Source of the DNA: Planctomycetales bacterium
GTDB taxonomy: Bacteria; Planctomycetota; Planctomycetia; Isosphaerales; Isosphaeraceae
Assembly (NCBI GenBank): GCA_027451885.1
Contig: DAIDHX010000093.1
Coordinates: 1 to 64,000 of the forward strand
Reading direction: 5' to 3'
DNA: 64,000 nucleotides
Every line of letters begins with the position of its first letter. The stretch's first letter is position 1. A program made the translations under genes and the position numbers. Below the pieces are notes generated by a model, which made no database searches, had not been told where the DNA came from, and saw only the letters and a list, made by a program, of their open reading frames with translations. Shown one piece after another: positions 1 to 8,142 of this stretch.

Positions 1-2060
1 GAGCATGATTTGGCTGCGTATTCCCAGTCGGCCTCGGTGGGTAGGCAGCCGCCGACCGAGGCGGCAAATCGTTGCGCAGCGCGGTAATCCACGTTCACGG
101 CCGGCATTCGCCGCGCCGATTCGGGCTTGAACTGTTTGCAGAGATCCTGGAACGCGTCGTTCCAGATGGCGAGATCCTGGCGATCTTCGGGATGGACGTT
201 CTTGAGATAGGCCTCGATCTCGCCGTTGGTCGTTTCTGTCTCCTGCAGATAGAATCCGGGCACGCGTACGTAGAAGGGTGTGATGGGGTTGGACGCCTGG
301 TCAACCATCGAGTTTTGCCGGGGATCACCGATGCGAAACACTGCTTCCGGCAAACGAATAAAGCGTGCGCCGTCGCGTTCGCGGACGATCGCGCGAGGCC
401 AGTCGCCAACCAGACGGTCGCCCTCGGATCGGTCCGGAGCGTAGCCCACAGGAAGATAGAGCCGTCCCTTGTAGTGATTGAAGACCACGTCGTCTCGGAT
501 CCTGCGAAGCTGGCTCGGCAGGGAGGGATCGTTCACGGCCGGGCGGTCGGGATCGACGGCCGCGTATCCAGTGGGCGTCCAGAGCGATCGTGTGGGGATT
601 GGCGTGCTTTCGGTGGATTTCGCTTTCGCATCTGGCGCTGGGCTAGCCAGGCCGCTCTCCGGTCGGGGCGTGGAGGGACGGCGCGAGAGTGAAACCGCAT
701 ACAGCGAGGCGGCAACGGCCAGCGCGGCCACGCCGCCGGCAATCGGAATCGCTCGACTCGATCGCCGCTTCTCCTGCACCTGGACCGTGTGCGACTCCGG
801 CAAAGAGCAAACGGCGGCCTGAAACAGCGCCTTGAGCTCGCGCGCGGAGGCCGGGCGCAGGTCTGGGTCTTTTTCCAGGCAACGCAACACAAGCTGCTCG
901 ACCTCGGTCGGAATGGAAATCCTTGGGTTCGCCTGCTTGAACGACCGAGGCAATGTGTTCAAGTGCGCCGCGAGCACCGCCATCTTGTTGCCCTGAAACG
1001 GCGTCGCGCCTGTGAGCAGGTGGTAGAGCACAACGCCCGTGGAATAGATGTCGCTACGCGCGTCGATCGGATGAATCACGCCTCCCTTTTCAAAACCGCC
1101 GCGGATTTGTTCCGGGCTCATGTATGCAGGAGTGCCCACCAGGTCCCCTGCGCCCGTAAGATCAACAGCCGCGTCTTCCTCAACCATCTTGGCGATGCCA
1201 AAGTCGAGCACCTTGAGCCGGAGCGGATCGCCTGGATTCCGCCCCTCCGCGAGCATGAGGTTTGAGGGTTTCAGATCGCGATGAATGATCGGCTTGGACT
1301 TGCCCGACGTGTGGTCGGAATGCTCGTGGGCGGCCTCGAGGACGTCGCAGAGAGGTTCCAGGATATCGCGCACCTGCGCCAGCGACATCGGCGAACCATT
1401 CTCCTCTCGGAGGATCTGCTGGAGACTTCGCCCGCGCACAAGCTCCATCTCGATGTAGCCCATCGAGTGCGAGCGTTTGAAGTCATACACGGCCACCGCG
1501 TTTGGGTGATCGATCTTGGCCATGAGCTGCGCTTCACGGCGGAATCGGCGCCACCCTTTATCGTTCTGAGCGAACTCGGAGCGGATCATCTTGAGCGCTC
1601 GCTCGGCGTCGAGCCCCAGATGGAGCACGCGCCAGACCTCGCCCATGCCGCCGACGCCAATCTTCTCAAGCAGTTTGTACTTGCCGAAAACGGTCCGCCC
1701 GTCCTCAAAAACCGGCGGTGGGAGCTTGTCCCAGTCCTCGACCGTGAGGCTGTCCCCCTGCGTGCTCCGGTCTGTTCCGCCCGACCCCGATGAAGAACGA
1801 CCGATTGCCAACTCGCTGATGGGGGTCGTTGGCGCCTGGCTTTCCACGACCGCCTGAGTTCCCGACATATCGTCGGCGACCACGGTGCGCAAAGCCGGGT
1901 CGTTATCGAAGACGCTTACGGGCGTGGTAGGGGCCTGCGAGTCGACCGCATTGTCGACCGAGTCCGGGATCGTACGGTCAACCTCCCCTTCACCTGTTGT
2001 GGTGGCAAGCGTCTCGTAGGACGCATCGTCATCGGCAGGGAGTGGATGTTCGCGGCCCAT
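1..2060 (-). CDS. Ser/Thr protein kinase fused to formylglycine-generating-enzyme-like (SUMF1) domain, C-terminus cut off
   Basis: The frame is open from an ATG at 2060 to the window edge (686 codons, no stop). An AGGGAG ribosome site lies 6 bases upstream. After about 115 acidic, Ser/Thr-rich residues comes a Hanks-type kinase domain: glycine loop GVGGMGEVW, ALK lysine, catalytic HRDLKPSN near residue 258, DFG as LDFGIAK, and activation segment end GTPAYMSPEQ. A single membrane helix follows around residues 435-455 (IPIAGGVAALAVAASLY). The segment beyond it has FGE-sulfatase family signatures: FRIGD, FYLQETETTNGEIEAYL and LPTEADWEYAAK. The kinase would be cytoplasmic and the FGE-like domain outside the membrane. 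Kinase activity is well supported by the motifs. Whether the FGE-like part is enzymatic or only a ligand-binding fold cannot be judged, because its C-terminal Cys region is outside the window. Confidence 0.93.
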   Translation of the reverse strand, partial: MGREHPLPADDDASYETLATTTGEGEVDRTIPDSVDNAVDSQAPTTPVSVFDNDPALRTVVADDMSGTQAVVESQAPTTPISELAIGRSSSGSGGTDRSTQGDSLTVEDWDKLPPPVFEDGRTVFGKYKLLEKIGVGGMGEVWRVLHLGLDAERALKMIRSEFAQNDKGWRRFRREAQLMAKIDHPNAVAVYDFKRSHSMGYIEMELVRGRSLQQILREENGSPMSLAQVRDILEPLCDVLEAAHEHSDHTSGKSKPIIHRDLKPSNLMLAEGRNPGDPLRLKVLDFGIAKMVEEDAAVDLTGAGDLVGTPAYMSPEQIRGGFEKGGVIHPIDARSDIYSTGVVLYHLLTGATPFQGNKMAVLAAHLNTLPRSFKQANPRISIPTEVEQLVLRCLEKDPDLRPASARELKALFQAAVCSLPESHTVQVQEKRRSSRAIPIAGGVAALAVAASLYAVSLSRRPSTPRPESGLASPAPDAKAKSTESTPIPTRSLWTPTGYAAVDPDRPAVNDPSLPSQLRRIRDDVVFNHYKGRLYLPVGYAPDRSEGDRLVGDWPRAIVRERDGARFIRLPEAVFRIGDPRQNSMVDQASNPITPFYVRVPGFYLQETETTNGEIEAYLKNVHPEDRQDLAIWNDAFQDLCKQFKPESARRMPAVNVDYRAAQRFAASVGGCLPTEADWEYAAKSC

Positions 2061-3594
2061 TGCGTACTCCCTCAGCTTGCAGATCTCGACGCTTCGCCGC
2101 GCTCGAGCACGAAGCGCGCCCCTACGGCTCGCGCCACCGTTACGATTATTTTAGCGTATCCTGGCTGGAATGATCCGGGAAACTGATTCACAGCGGCCCT
2201 GGCCCTCGCCTTGCTTTCCCGCAAGGGGCACATCAATCGCGGGATTTCACTCAAAAATGACTGCCGGCTTGAGGGTGAAACCAATCGACGCGGTCGGTAT
2301 CACGGAGTTATTTTGCGGGCGCTGGCATGCAACGATCCGTCTGCTTCCAGAGGATGCCGTAATCTTCCTCATGCATGCAGATCGTGTTTTGATCGTGAGC
2401 AGCTCGCCCCAGTTGGTGCAAAGATGGGAACCAGAATCCCGGATGACGCCCAGGCAATCGCAACCGACCTCCAGGCTACTGGCACAGATTCCCTGGCCGT
2501 ATTCCCCCACGTCGAACACGTTCTTCGTGCGCCCGGTGTGGCCGAGGTCGCCTGACGGCACAACCCCTGATCGTCAAGGAGCGCTTTCCAGGCACGACCC
2601 GCGCAGCCGGAAATCGGCATCACAATCGAGCGACCGCGCTATTTCGAAGCTCACTGTCATCACACGCCCGGGCGTGATGAGTTCGCACTGTCGCCGCGGT
2701 TGGGTTCGGTCCGCGCGGGCAAGTAGGCATCGCTTTTTTCGCGCGATGGGTTCGGTCCGCGCGGGCGCGATGGGTTCGGTCCGCGCGGGCGCAATGGGTT
2801 CGGTTTGCACTCGACGTTTCTCGTGTAATGGATTCATGTTACGGAGACGCTTTGCTCAGTTTTGCGCAGCGGTTGTGGCTTCATTTTCTGACGCGACTGG
2901 GTTCGATTTCTGGCGCGATTGGGTTTGCTTCGTCGGCGCGGAAGCGACGCCTTCCACCGCGTCGGAATTACGAGCACGAAGCGTCCGCTCGTGCGTCAAT
3001 TTCGTGACTGTTCCGCCCTGACCGCCTGTGCCCAGCCGGTCACAGTGTGAACACGAACCGCGGGCCAGGCGCACAGACTCGCGCTGTATCTGCCTTACGA
3101 GTTCATCGACTCGGGAATCGCCGAGAGGTGCGTTGCGTGAGTCGTGGGAGATGGGAAGACGGAAGGCTTGGACGCCGTTCCAGGTGTATCTCACTCTGAA
3201 TCTAACGCACATTGGCGCGACCCGAATCGAGAACCTCCTGATTTCTGCCTGGCCCGGTCGGCCTGCGCAGAGACTGCGGATTCTCGCGAAAACCCCAAGC
3301 GTTACGCCGCCGGTGTGCGATGTGCCTTGTACGGAGTGACTGCCTTCGCGCTCCCAGCATGGCTACGAGCACGAAACGCGCGTGTGTCGGATTGCCGATC
3401 CGGGGTGGATCTGCGCGGTCCAGTGCGGGCAACACACTTGCTCCGTGCTCGTACAGCTCGTGCTTGCATGGCTCGTGCTCGCATGGCGGATGCGGAGGCG
3501 GAATTGGCCAGCGCGGGTGCGATTTCGTCCTGACTCCCGCGCGGGTATCAAGAACCGAGTCAAGCGAGCGTATTGGACAGCATATCGGCCAGGC
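2061..3594. other. 1.5 kb gene-free stretch with short direct repeats
   Basis: No reading frame here has a recognisable domain, a convincing ribosome site or planctomycete-like protein composition. The longest frames (for example 2170-3021 plus) translate into Arg/Ser/Pro-rich low-complexity sequence typical of GC-rich noncoding DNA. The stretch carries a near-palindrome at about 2659-2680 (CATCACACGCCC then GGGCGTGATG), a set of 20-24 base repeats at 2701-2814, and CTCGTGCT(T/C)GCATGG repeats around 3460-3495. It lies between the divergently placed kinase start and the end of the NTF2-like gene, so it may be decayed sequence. Confidence 0.55.
2701..2814. repeat. Imperfect 24-bp direct repeats (TGGGTTCGGTCCGCGCGGGC core)
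   Basis: The 20-base core occurs exactly at 2701-2720, 2747-2766 and 2771-2790. A diverged copy starts at 2795 and weaker relatives (TGGGTTCGATTTC, TGGGTTTGCTTCG) lie at about 2898-2935. Copies two, three and four are spaced exactly 24 bases apart, and copies one and two about twice that. They lie in noncoding DNA. They are not CRISPR: there are no uniform spacers and the intervals are too short. A replicated or slipped sequence is the simplest reading. Confidence 0.75.
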
Positions 3595-4068
3595 TCACCG
3601 CTGGCGAGCGAGCGGTTTAGGTTCTGCGCTTGATGTGTGGTCGTGCACGATCTTCCAGCCATTGGGAAAGCGCCGGAAGATCAGAGTGAAGAGACCACTC
3701 GGCCTTGACCCATCGGGCATGGCGAGCTCGAACCGGCCACGTACGTAAGCTGAGTCCTTCCCGAGCGGCTCGATCTCGACCCCCGTGAACTTGACCTTTC
3801 CCATCGAGCGCCCTTCGGCCTGGTAGCGGCGGCGATAGCGCTCCCGCATCGCATCCCAGCCCTCGTAACGGTCGCCGCCCGATTGAAACACGACCTTCGG
3901 TGAATTCCAGTAGCCGTCCAGAAACGCGTCCAGATCGCCCCGATTCCAGTCACGGGCCTGGCGATCGAGCACATCCTGGATGGCGCGGATCGATTCAACC
4001 TGGTCGTCAGCCCTGCTCCATCCCGCTAGCAACCCGATCAGGAGCGTCCAGATCCAGGCTCGCTTCAT
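3595..4068 (-). CDS. Secreted NTF2-like (DUF4440/SnoaL-type) protein
   Basis: This 157-residue protein begins with a signal peptide (MKRAWIWTLLIGLLAGWSRA). The remainder has the cone-fold signatures of DUF4440/SnoaL-like proteins: an early helix (IRAIQDVLDRQARDWNRGDLDAFLDGYW), a central FTGVEIEPLGKDSAYVRG strand region and the terminal GLFTLIFRRFPNGWKIVHDH strand. The ATG at 4068 is chosen because GGAGG lies 7 bases upstream and it starts directly at the signal peptide; an in-frame start at 4083 is less likely. The gene overlaps the end of the upstream transporter gene by 62 bases, so the two are probably co-transcribed. The substrate or ligand is unknown. Confidence 0.85.
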   Translation of the reverse strand: MKRAWIWTLLIGLLAGWSRADDQVESIRAIQDVLDRQARDWNRGDLDAFLDGYWNSPKVVFQSGGDRYEGWDAMRERYRRRYQAEGRSMGKVKFTGVEIEPLGKDSAYVRGRFELAMPDGSRPSGLFTLIFRRFPNGWKIVHDHTSSAEPKPLARQR

Positions 4069-5209
4069 GACTTTTCCTCCCAACCGGGGGCAAGATGAAA
4101 GTCTGCACTGATGCGAAGATTACCATGCCCCACAGCACCGCGAACACCACACCAAAGCCGTAGACGTCCGCAAGCCTCCCGAGCGCGGGCGCCGTCATTC
4201 CGCCCACGCTCACGGCCAATCCGAGCGTCACGCCTGAGGCCACGCCGAGCCGATTCGGCAAGTACTCCTGCCCCAGCACCACGAGCACGGACGTGGGCAT
4301 GAAGAAGCAGAGCGCGAGCGGCACGAGCAGCCAGAGCGCGACTTCAGGGCTCTTTGCCATCGCGAAGAGCGCCAGGAAGACCGCGGACCCTAGAAATCCT
4401 ATCTGAATGACTCCTCTGCGGCCGTGGCGATCGGCGAGCCAGCCTCCCATGAGCGTCCCGATGATCGACGTTCCCAGGAAAACCGCAAGGGCCTGGCTGC
4501 CTTGCGACGGCGTCTGGCTGAACTGCTTCATGAAGTACAGGCCCAGAAATGTGTTGAGGCCGTAAAACACGATCGAGCGGCTAATGGTCGCGCCGCTGAG
4601 AATCGCGAAGGCGTGCCAGTCGTCGCCCCCGGCGTGCTGGTGCGAATGCCCCTGAGCGTGATGCGCGGGAAGGTTGGCCCTCACCTGAGTTGCAAGCCAG
4701 GCGATCACGGCCGTCGGCCCAAGCAGCAGCAGCAATCCCGTGGTGCCGAAGAGATCCTCGATGTTCTTTGTGAGGATAGGCGCCAGGGCGAAACCCACGC
4801 CCCCACCCAGCGAGAAAAGGCTCATACCGGTTGTGCGGCGATCTCCGCTCGCCAGGTGGGCAGCGCGCGCCGCCTCGGGATGAAACGCGGCCACGCCGAG
4901 GCCGCTCATCCCAAAGGCTGCAATCACAAGGCCGTAGCGCGAGGCCTGCGCGCCAACCGCAAGCGCAAAACCCGCGAGCAAGATCGACGTGGGCAACAGC
5001 CAGGGCGCATGCACTCGGTCCGCCATGCGGCCGAAGAGGGGCTGCACCACCGACGACGTGACCGAAAGCGCGAAGACCAGGCTCGCCGCCGCCGCGTTGG
5101 AGAATCCTCGCTCTTGCACCAGGAATGGCAAAAGGGCTGGAACCACACCCTGACAGAGATCGATCAGGCAATGCCCAAGCGCCAGCCGCGCGATCGCCGC
5201 AACATTCAC
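4007..5209 (-). CDS. MFS transporter, fosmidomycin-resistance (Fsr) type
   Basis: This 400-residue polytopic inner-membrane protein has about twelve hydrophobic segments. Its opening (ALGHCLIDLCQGVVPALLPFL) is the N-terminal signature of the fosmidomycin-resistance branch of the major facilitator superfamily. The loop GRMADRVHAPWLLP and the second-half loop GGWLADRHGRRGVIQIG are the duplicated MFS motif A positions. A His-rich loop (HHAQGHSHQHAGG) sits mid-protein, as in several family members. The GTG at 5209 is preferred because AGGAG lies 7 bases upstream; the ATG at 5287 would add 26 polar residues. Family membership suggests drug or small-molecule efflux, but the actual substrate is unknown. 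Its 3' end overlaps the NTF2-like gene. Confidence 0.9.
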   Translation of the reverse strand: MNVAAIARLALGHCLIDLCQGVVPALLPFLVQERGFSNAAAASLVFALSVTSSVVQPLFGRMADRVHAPWLLPTSILLAGFALAVGAQASRYGLVIAAFGMSGLGVAAFHPEAARAAHLASGDRRTTGMSLFSLGGGVGFALAPILTKNIEDLFGTTGLLLLLGPTAVIAWLATQVRANLPAHHAQGHSHQHAGGDDWHAFAILSGATISRSIVFYGLNTFLGLYFMKQFSQTPSQGSQALAVFLGTSIIGTLMGGWLADRHGRRGVIQIGFLGSAVFLALFAMAKSPEVALWLLVPLALCFFMPTSVLVVLGQEYLPNRLGVASGVTLGLAVSVGGMTAPALGRLADVYGFGVVFAVLWGMVIFASVQTFILPPVGRKSHEASLDLDAPDRVASGMEQG

Positions 5210-5350
5210 GATTTGCTCCTGGTGCTCCGACCGCGCTCCAGCAAACAGGCTCAGCTTGCAGAAGCCAGCGCGATCGGTCAGATTCAATTCAAGATCTTCC
5301 TTGAGAATAGCTAAGGGTCAACCGCGTGGCATGACAAGACAGGACCGACC

Positions 5351-6151
5351 GTGAAAACCAAGGCAGAAATCGTGGCCGACTGGCTGCCGCGTTACACCGG
5401 CCGGCCCCTGGAACAATTCGGCAAATATGTTCTTTTAAGTAATTTTGTGAGCTATGTCGAACTCTTCGCCGAACGATTTGGCGTGGAGGTGCTCGGCCGC
5501 TCGCATCCCATGCAGTCGGCGACCGCCGAGAATCTGACCATCCTCAACTTCGGCATGGGAAGCGCCATGGCCGCCACGGTGATGGACCTGCTCTCCTCGA
5601 TCCAGCCTCGGGCTGTGCTCTTTCTCGGTAAATGCGGCGGGCTCAAGAAGACCAAGGTCGGTGACTTCATCCTGCCGATCGCAGCCATCCGAGGCGAGGG
5701 TGCAAGCAACGACTACATGCCTGCCGAGATCCCAGCGCTCCCCTCCTTTCGACTCCAAAAATCCGTCTCCGCCGCCATCGTCAAGCATGGTCTCGATTAC
5801 TGGACAGGCACCGTTTACACCACAAACCGCCGCGTCTGGGAACACGACGACCGCTTTAAATCCTACCTGCGTAACATTCGCGCAAACGCCATCGACATGG
5901 AGACGGCCACGATCTTTATCGTTGGCTTCGTGAATCATATTCCCAAAGGCGCTCTTCTCCTGGTTTCCGACAATCCCATGACCCCAGAAGGTGTCAAAAC
6001 ATCCAAGCGCGACAAATCGATCTCGGAACGGTACACTTTCCAGCATCTTGAAATCGGGATCGACGCGCTTGTGGAACTGCGGGATTCAGGCGAATCGGTG
6101 AAGCATCTGAGGTTTGAAACAGGGGCAGATCCCAGGGAATTCCCTCGATGA
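5351..6151 (+). CDS. amn: AMP nucleosidase
   Basis: The 266-residue product belongs to the PNP/UDP phosphorylase fold and matches the short AMP nucleosidase form that lacks the extra N-terminal domain of the E. coli enzyme. Recognisable pieces are the phosphate/ribose loop LNFGMGSAMA, LFLGKCGGL, the ribose-binding NAIDMETATIF segment and the base-site Asp in LLVSDNPMTPEG. The family reaction is hydrolysis of AMP to adenine and ribose 5-phosphate in the cytoplasm, part of purine salvage. It is divergent from the MFS gene with about 140 bases between starts. Another nucleoside phosphorylase specificity is possible, but the C-terminal GVKTSKRDK stretch favours AMP nucleosidase. Confidence 0.87.
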   Translation: MKTKAEIVADWLPRYTGRPLEQFGKYVLLSNFVSYVELFAERFGVEVLGRSHPMQSATAENLTILNFGMGSAMAATVMDLLSSIQPRAVLFLGKCGGLKKTKVGDFILPIAAIRGEGASNDYMPAEIPALPSFRLQKSVSAAIVKHGLDYWTGTVYTTNRRVWEHDDRFKSYLRNIRANAIDMETATIFIVGFVNHIPKGALLLVSDNPMTPEGVKTSKRDKSISERYTFQHLEIGIDALVELRDSGESVKHLRFETGADPREFPR

Positions 6152-6262
6152 ATGCGTGGTCGCGTTCGTATGAGTTCTTCACTACGTGCTATACAGTCCG
6201 CGCGTGGTGTGATTACAATCCATGTGGTTTTTGTTTTCGCAACGAGATGTGGAGATCGACGC

Positions 6263-6712
6263 ATGCCGACCGGTGGAGTGAGAAACGAAGGTAAGAGTCA
6301 ATTCGTGAAGGAGCAGCTCAAGAGGGATCCGAAGGCCAATACGCACAAGATCAATCTGGCCTGGAGTAACGCTGGCAAGGACGGCGAGATTAGCGCGACT
6401 CTGGTGAACAAGCTGCGTTCCGCGCTGGGTTACGCGGGGAACCTGCGGAAGTCGCGGAAGGCGCGTGGGGTGGTTCAAGTGGCGGTTGTGGGTCGCCGCG
6501 GCCGCAAGCCCAAGGCGAGCCCGGTTGTTGCAGTCGCCCCCAGGGAGCCGGTCACGGCCGCGCGGGCCGAGGCCCCTGCGCGAGGGATCGACTCCGTCGA
6601 GGCCGATATCGATCGCCTGCTCTTCAAGGTCATGTCGATCGAGGGAATGGCCGCCGTCGAGTCCGAGCTCAGGCAAGCCAGGCGCGAACTCTACCGCGCG
6701 CTCGACGAATAA
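6263..6712 (+). CDS. Small basic protein of planctomycete type, possible nucleic-acid-associated
   Basis: The ATG at 6263 has GTGGAG 8 bases upstream and opens a 149-residue protein. The first 60 residues (KSQFVKEQLKRDPKANTHKINLAWSNAG, then EISATLVNKLRSALGY) look like a small helical domain that I recall from planctomycete hypothetical proteins, with the pattern of a winged or helix-turn-helix fold. A basic linker (GRRGRKPK) and an acidic amphipathic C-terminal helix (DIDRLLFKVMSIEGM to RRELYRALDE) follow. I do not recognise a named family. A DNA-binding or nucleoid role is inference only. It stands alone, downstream of the AMP nucleosidase gene. Confidence 0.7.
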   Translation: MPTGGVRNEGKSQFVKEQLKRDPKANTHKINLAWSNAGKDGEISATLVNKLRSALGYAGNLRKSRKARGVVQVAVVGRRGRKPKASPVVAVAPREPVTAARAEAPARGIDSVEADIDRLLFKVMSIEGMAAVESELRQARRELYRALDE

Positions 6713-6880
6713 CTCGCACGCATGAACCTGTGAATAAAACCGTTTCCAAGAGCGCAAGCGCGCGCCAAGAACTTGTTTCTTTCGCGCGCAGGCTCGCCTG
6801 GCATCTCTGGCTCACTCACTCAGTATCGCTGGGTGAACAACTGAGAAGATGCATTTGTCCTACCTGCCGGAAAAGACGCC

Positions 6881-7984
6881 GTGAGCCTCACCATCCGATC
6901 GATTGAGGCCAGGGTTCTTGATCATCCCGTGCGGCAAGCAGGCGCGATTATCTCAGCGCTCGGGCGGCATCACGCCTCGCGCTATGTCACCGTTGTGCTG
7001 ACCGCGAACGACGGCACTCGGGGCTACGGCCAGGCCGCAACCACGACCACCTGGAGCGGCGAAACGGCCGAGACTGCCGCGACACTGATTGAGACCTGCC
7101 TCGCCCCGGAATTGCTGGGTAGAGGGTTCTCGGAACCGGCGGAGGCGCTCGCAAGTCTCGATCGCACCCTGCACGGCAACCCTTTTGCCAAGGCCGCGAT
7201 CGACGTCGCGCTCTGGGACCTCTGGTCGCGATCACGCGGAGTCGCGGTCTCGGAGCTCATCGCCGATCGCGACCCGGTCGCCTGGATTCCCACCCGCGCC
7301 AGTATCGGCTGCTATCCTCCCGAGGAAACCGTACGCCTGGCCGTGGAATTCTGGAATCGAGGCGTCCGCACGCTCAAATTCAAGACCGGAGTCCCTGGCA
7401 TCGATGACGTTGCCCGGCTCCAAGCGGTGCGCGACCGGCTGGGACCCGAGCCCGTTTTCACAATTGATGCCAATGGCGGTTATCCTACCGCCGACCACGC
7501 AGTGCGCGCGATCGATTCGCTCTTGCCGTTCAACCTTGCGCTCGCGGAGCAGCCAACTCCCCGCGATCGGCTCACCCTGCTCGCCCAGGTTCGCAAGCGC
7601 GTGCCGGTTCCAATCCTGGCCGATGAGTCGGTGTTCACGCCCGACGAACTGGACGAGGCGCTCGAGCTGGACGCGTTCGACGTGCTTTCGATCTATCCCG
7701 GCAAGAACGGTGGTTTCACCCATTCGCTCGCGATGGCCAGACGCGCCCACGCGGCAGGCAAGGCATGCACGATCGGTTCGAATCTTGAAACCGATTTAGG
7801 CCAGGCGGCGATGATCTGCATGGCCGCGAGCCTTGAGGCATTTCCTGTGGAGCGCCTGGCGTGCGACCTGATGGCGGCGCTCTTTTACGATCGCTCGGAC
7901 GTGAGACCCGCGATCGAGTTCCGCAACGGCAAGGTTAAGACGCCTACGGGCATGGGATTTGGGGTCGCGCCAATCCTCGATTGA
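6881..7984 (+). CDS. Mandelate racemase/muconate lactonizing enzyme family protein (enolase superfamily)
   Basis: This is a 367-residue protein of the usual family length with an N-terminal capping domain and a C-terminal TIM barrel. The KxK general base appears as TLKFKTG. The three metal ligands are in FTIDANGGY (Asp), LAEQPTP (Glu) and ILADESV (Asp/Glu). The opposite lysine appears in IYPGKNGG. This arrangement is that of the muconate-cycloisomerase/dipeptide-epimerase subgroup, so it abstracts a proton alpha to a carboxylate. The exact substrate cannot be read from the sequence. The start is GTG with a weak GGAAAAG upstream. A tRNA gene follows directly on the opposite strand. Confidence 0.9.
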   Translation: MSLTIRSIEARVLDHPVRQAGAIISALGRHHASRYVTVVLTANDGTRGYGQAATTTTWSGETAETAATLIETCLAPELLGRGFSEPAEALASLDRTLHGNPFAKAAIDVALWDLWSRSRGVAVSELIADRDPVAWIPTRASIGCYPPEETVRLAVEFWNRGVRTLKFKTGVPGIDDVARLQAVRDRLGPEPVFTIDANGGYPTADHAVRAIDSLLPFNLALAEQPTPRDRLTLLAQVRKRVPVPILADESVFTPDELDEALELDAFDVLSIYPGKNGGFTHSLAMARRAHAAGKACTIGSNLETDLGQAAMICMAASLEAFPVERLACDLMAALFYDRSDVRPAIEFRNGKVKTPTGMGFGVAPILD

Positions 7985-7993
7985 GGTCGTGAG

Positions 7994-8065
<72 letters not shown>

Positions 8066-8142
8066 AGATTTCTCTTCTGAATTTACCAACTGAAGGCTTC
8101 GCGGCCAAGTCCCTGTTACGATCGAGCGCGAGATCGGTGATC

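Noticed and set aside
2701-2814. CRISPR array
   Set aside because: Repeat spacing of 24 bases leaves almost no spacer and the number of copies is only three to four.
2170-3021. 283-codon plus-strand open frame
   Set aside because: Composition is low-complexity Arg/Ser/Gly, it covers the direct repeats, and it has no ribosome site or recognisable motif.
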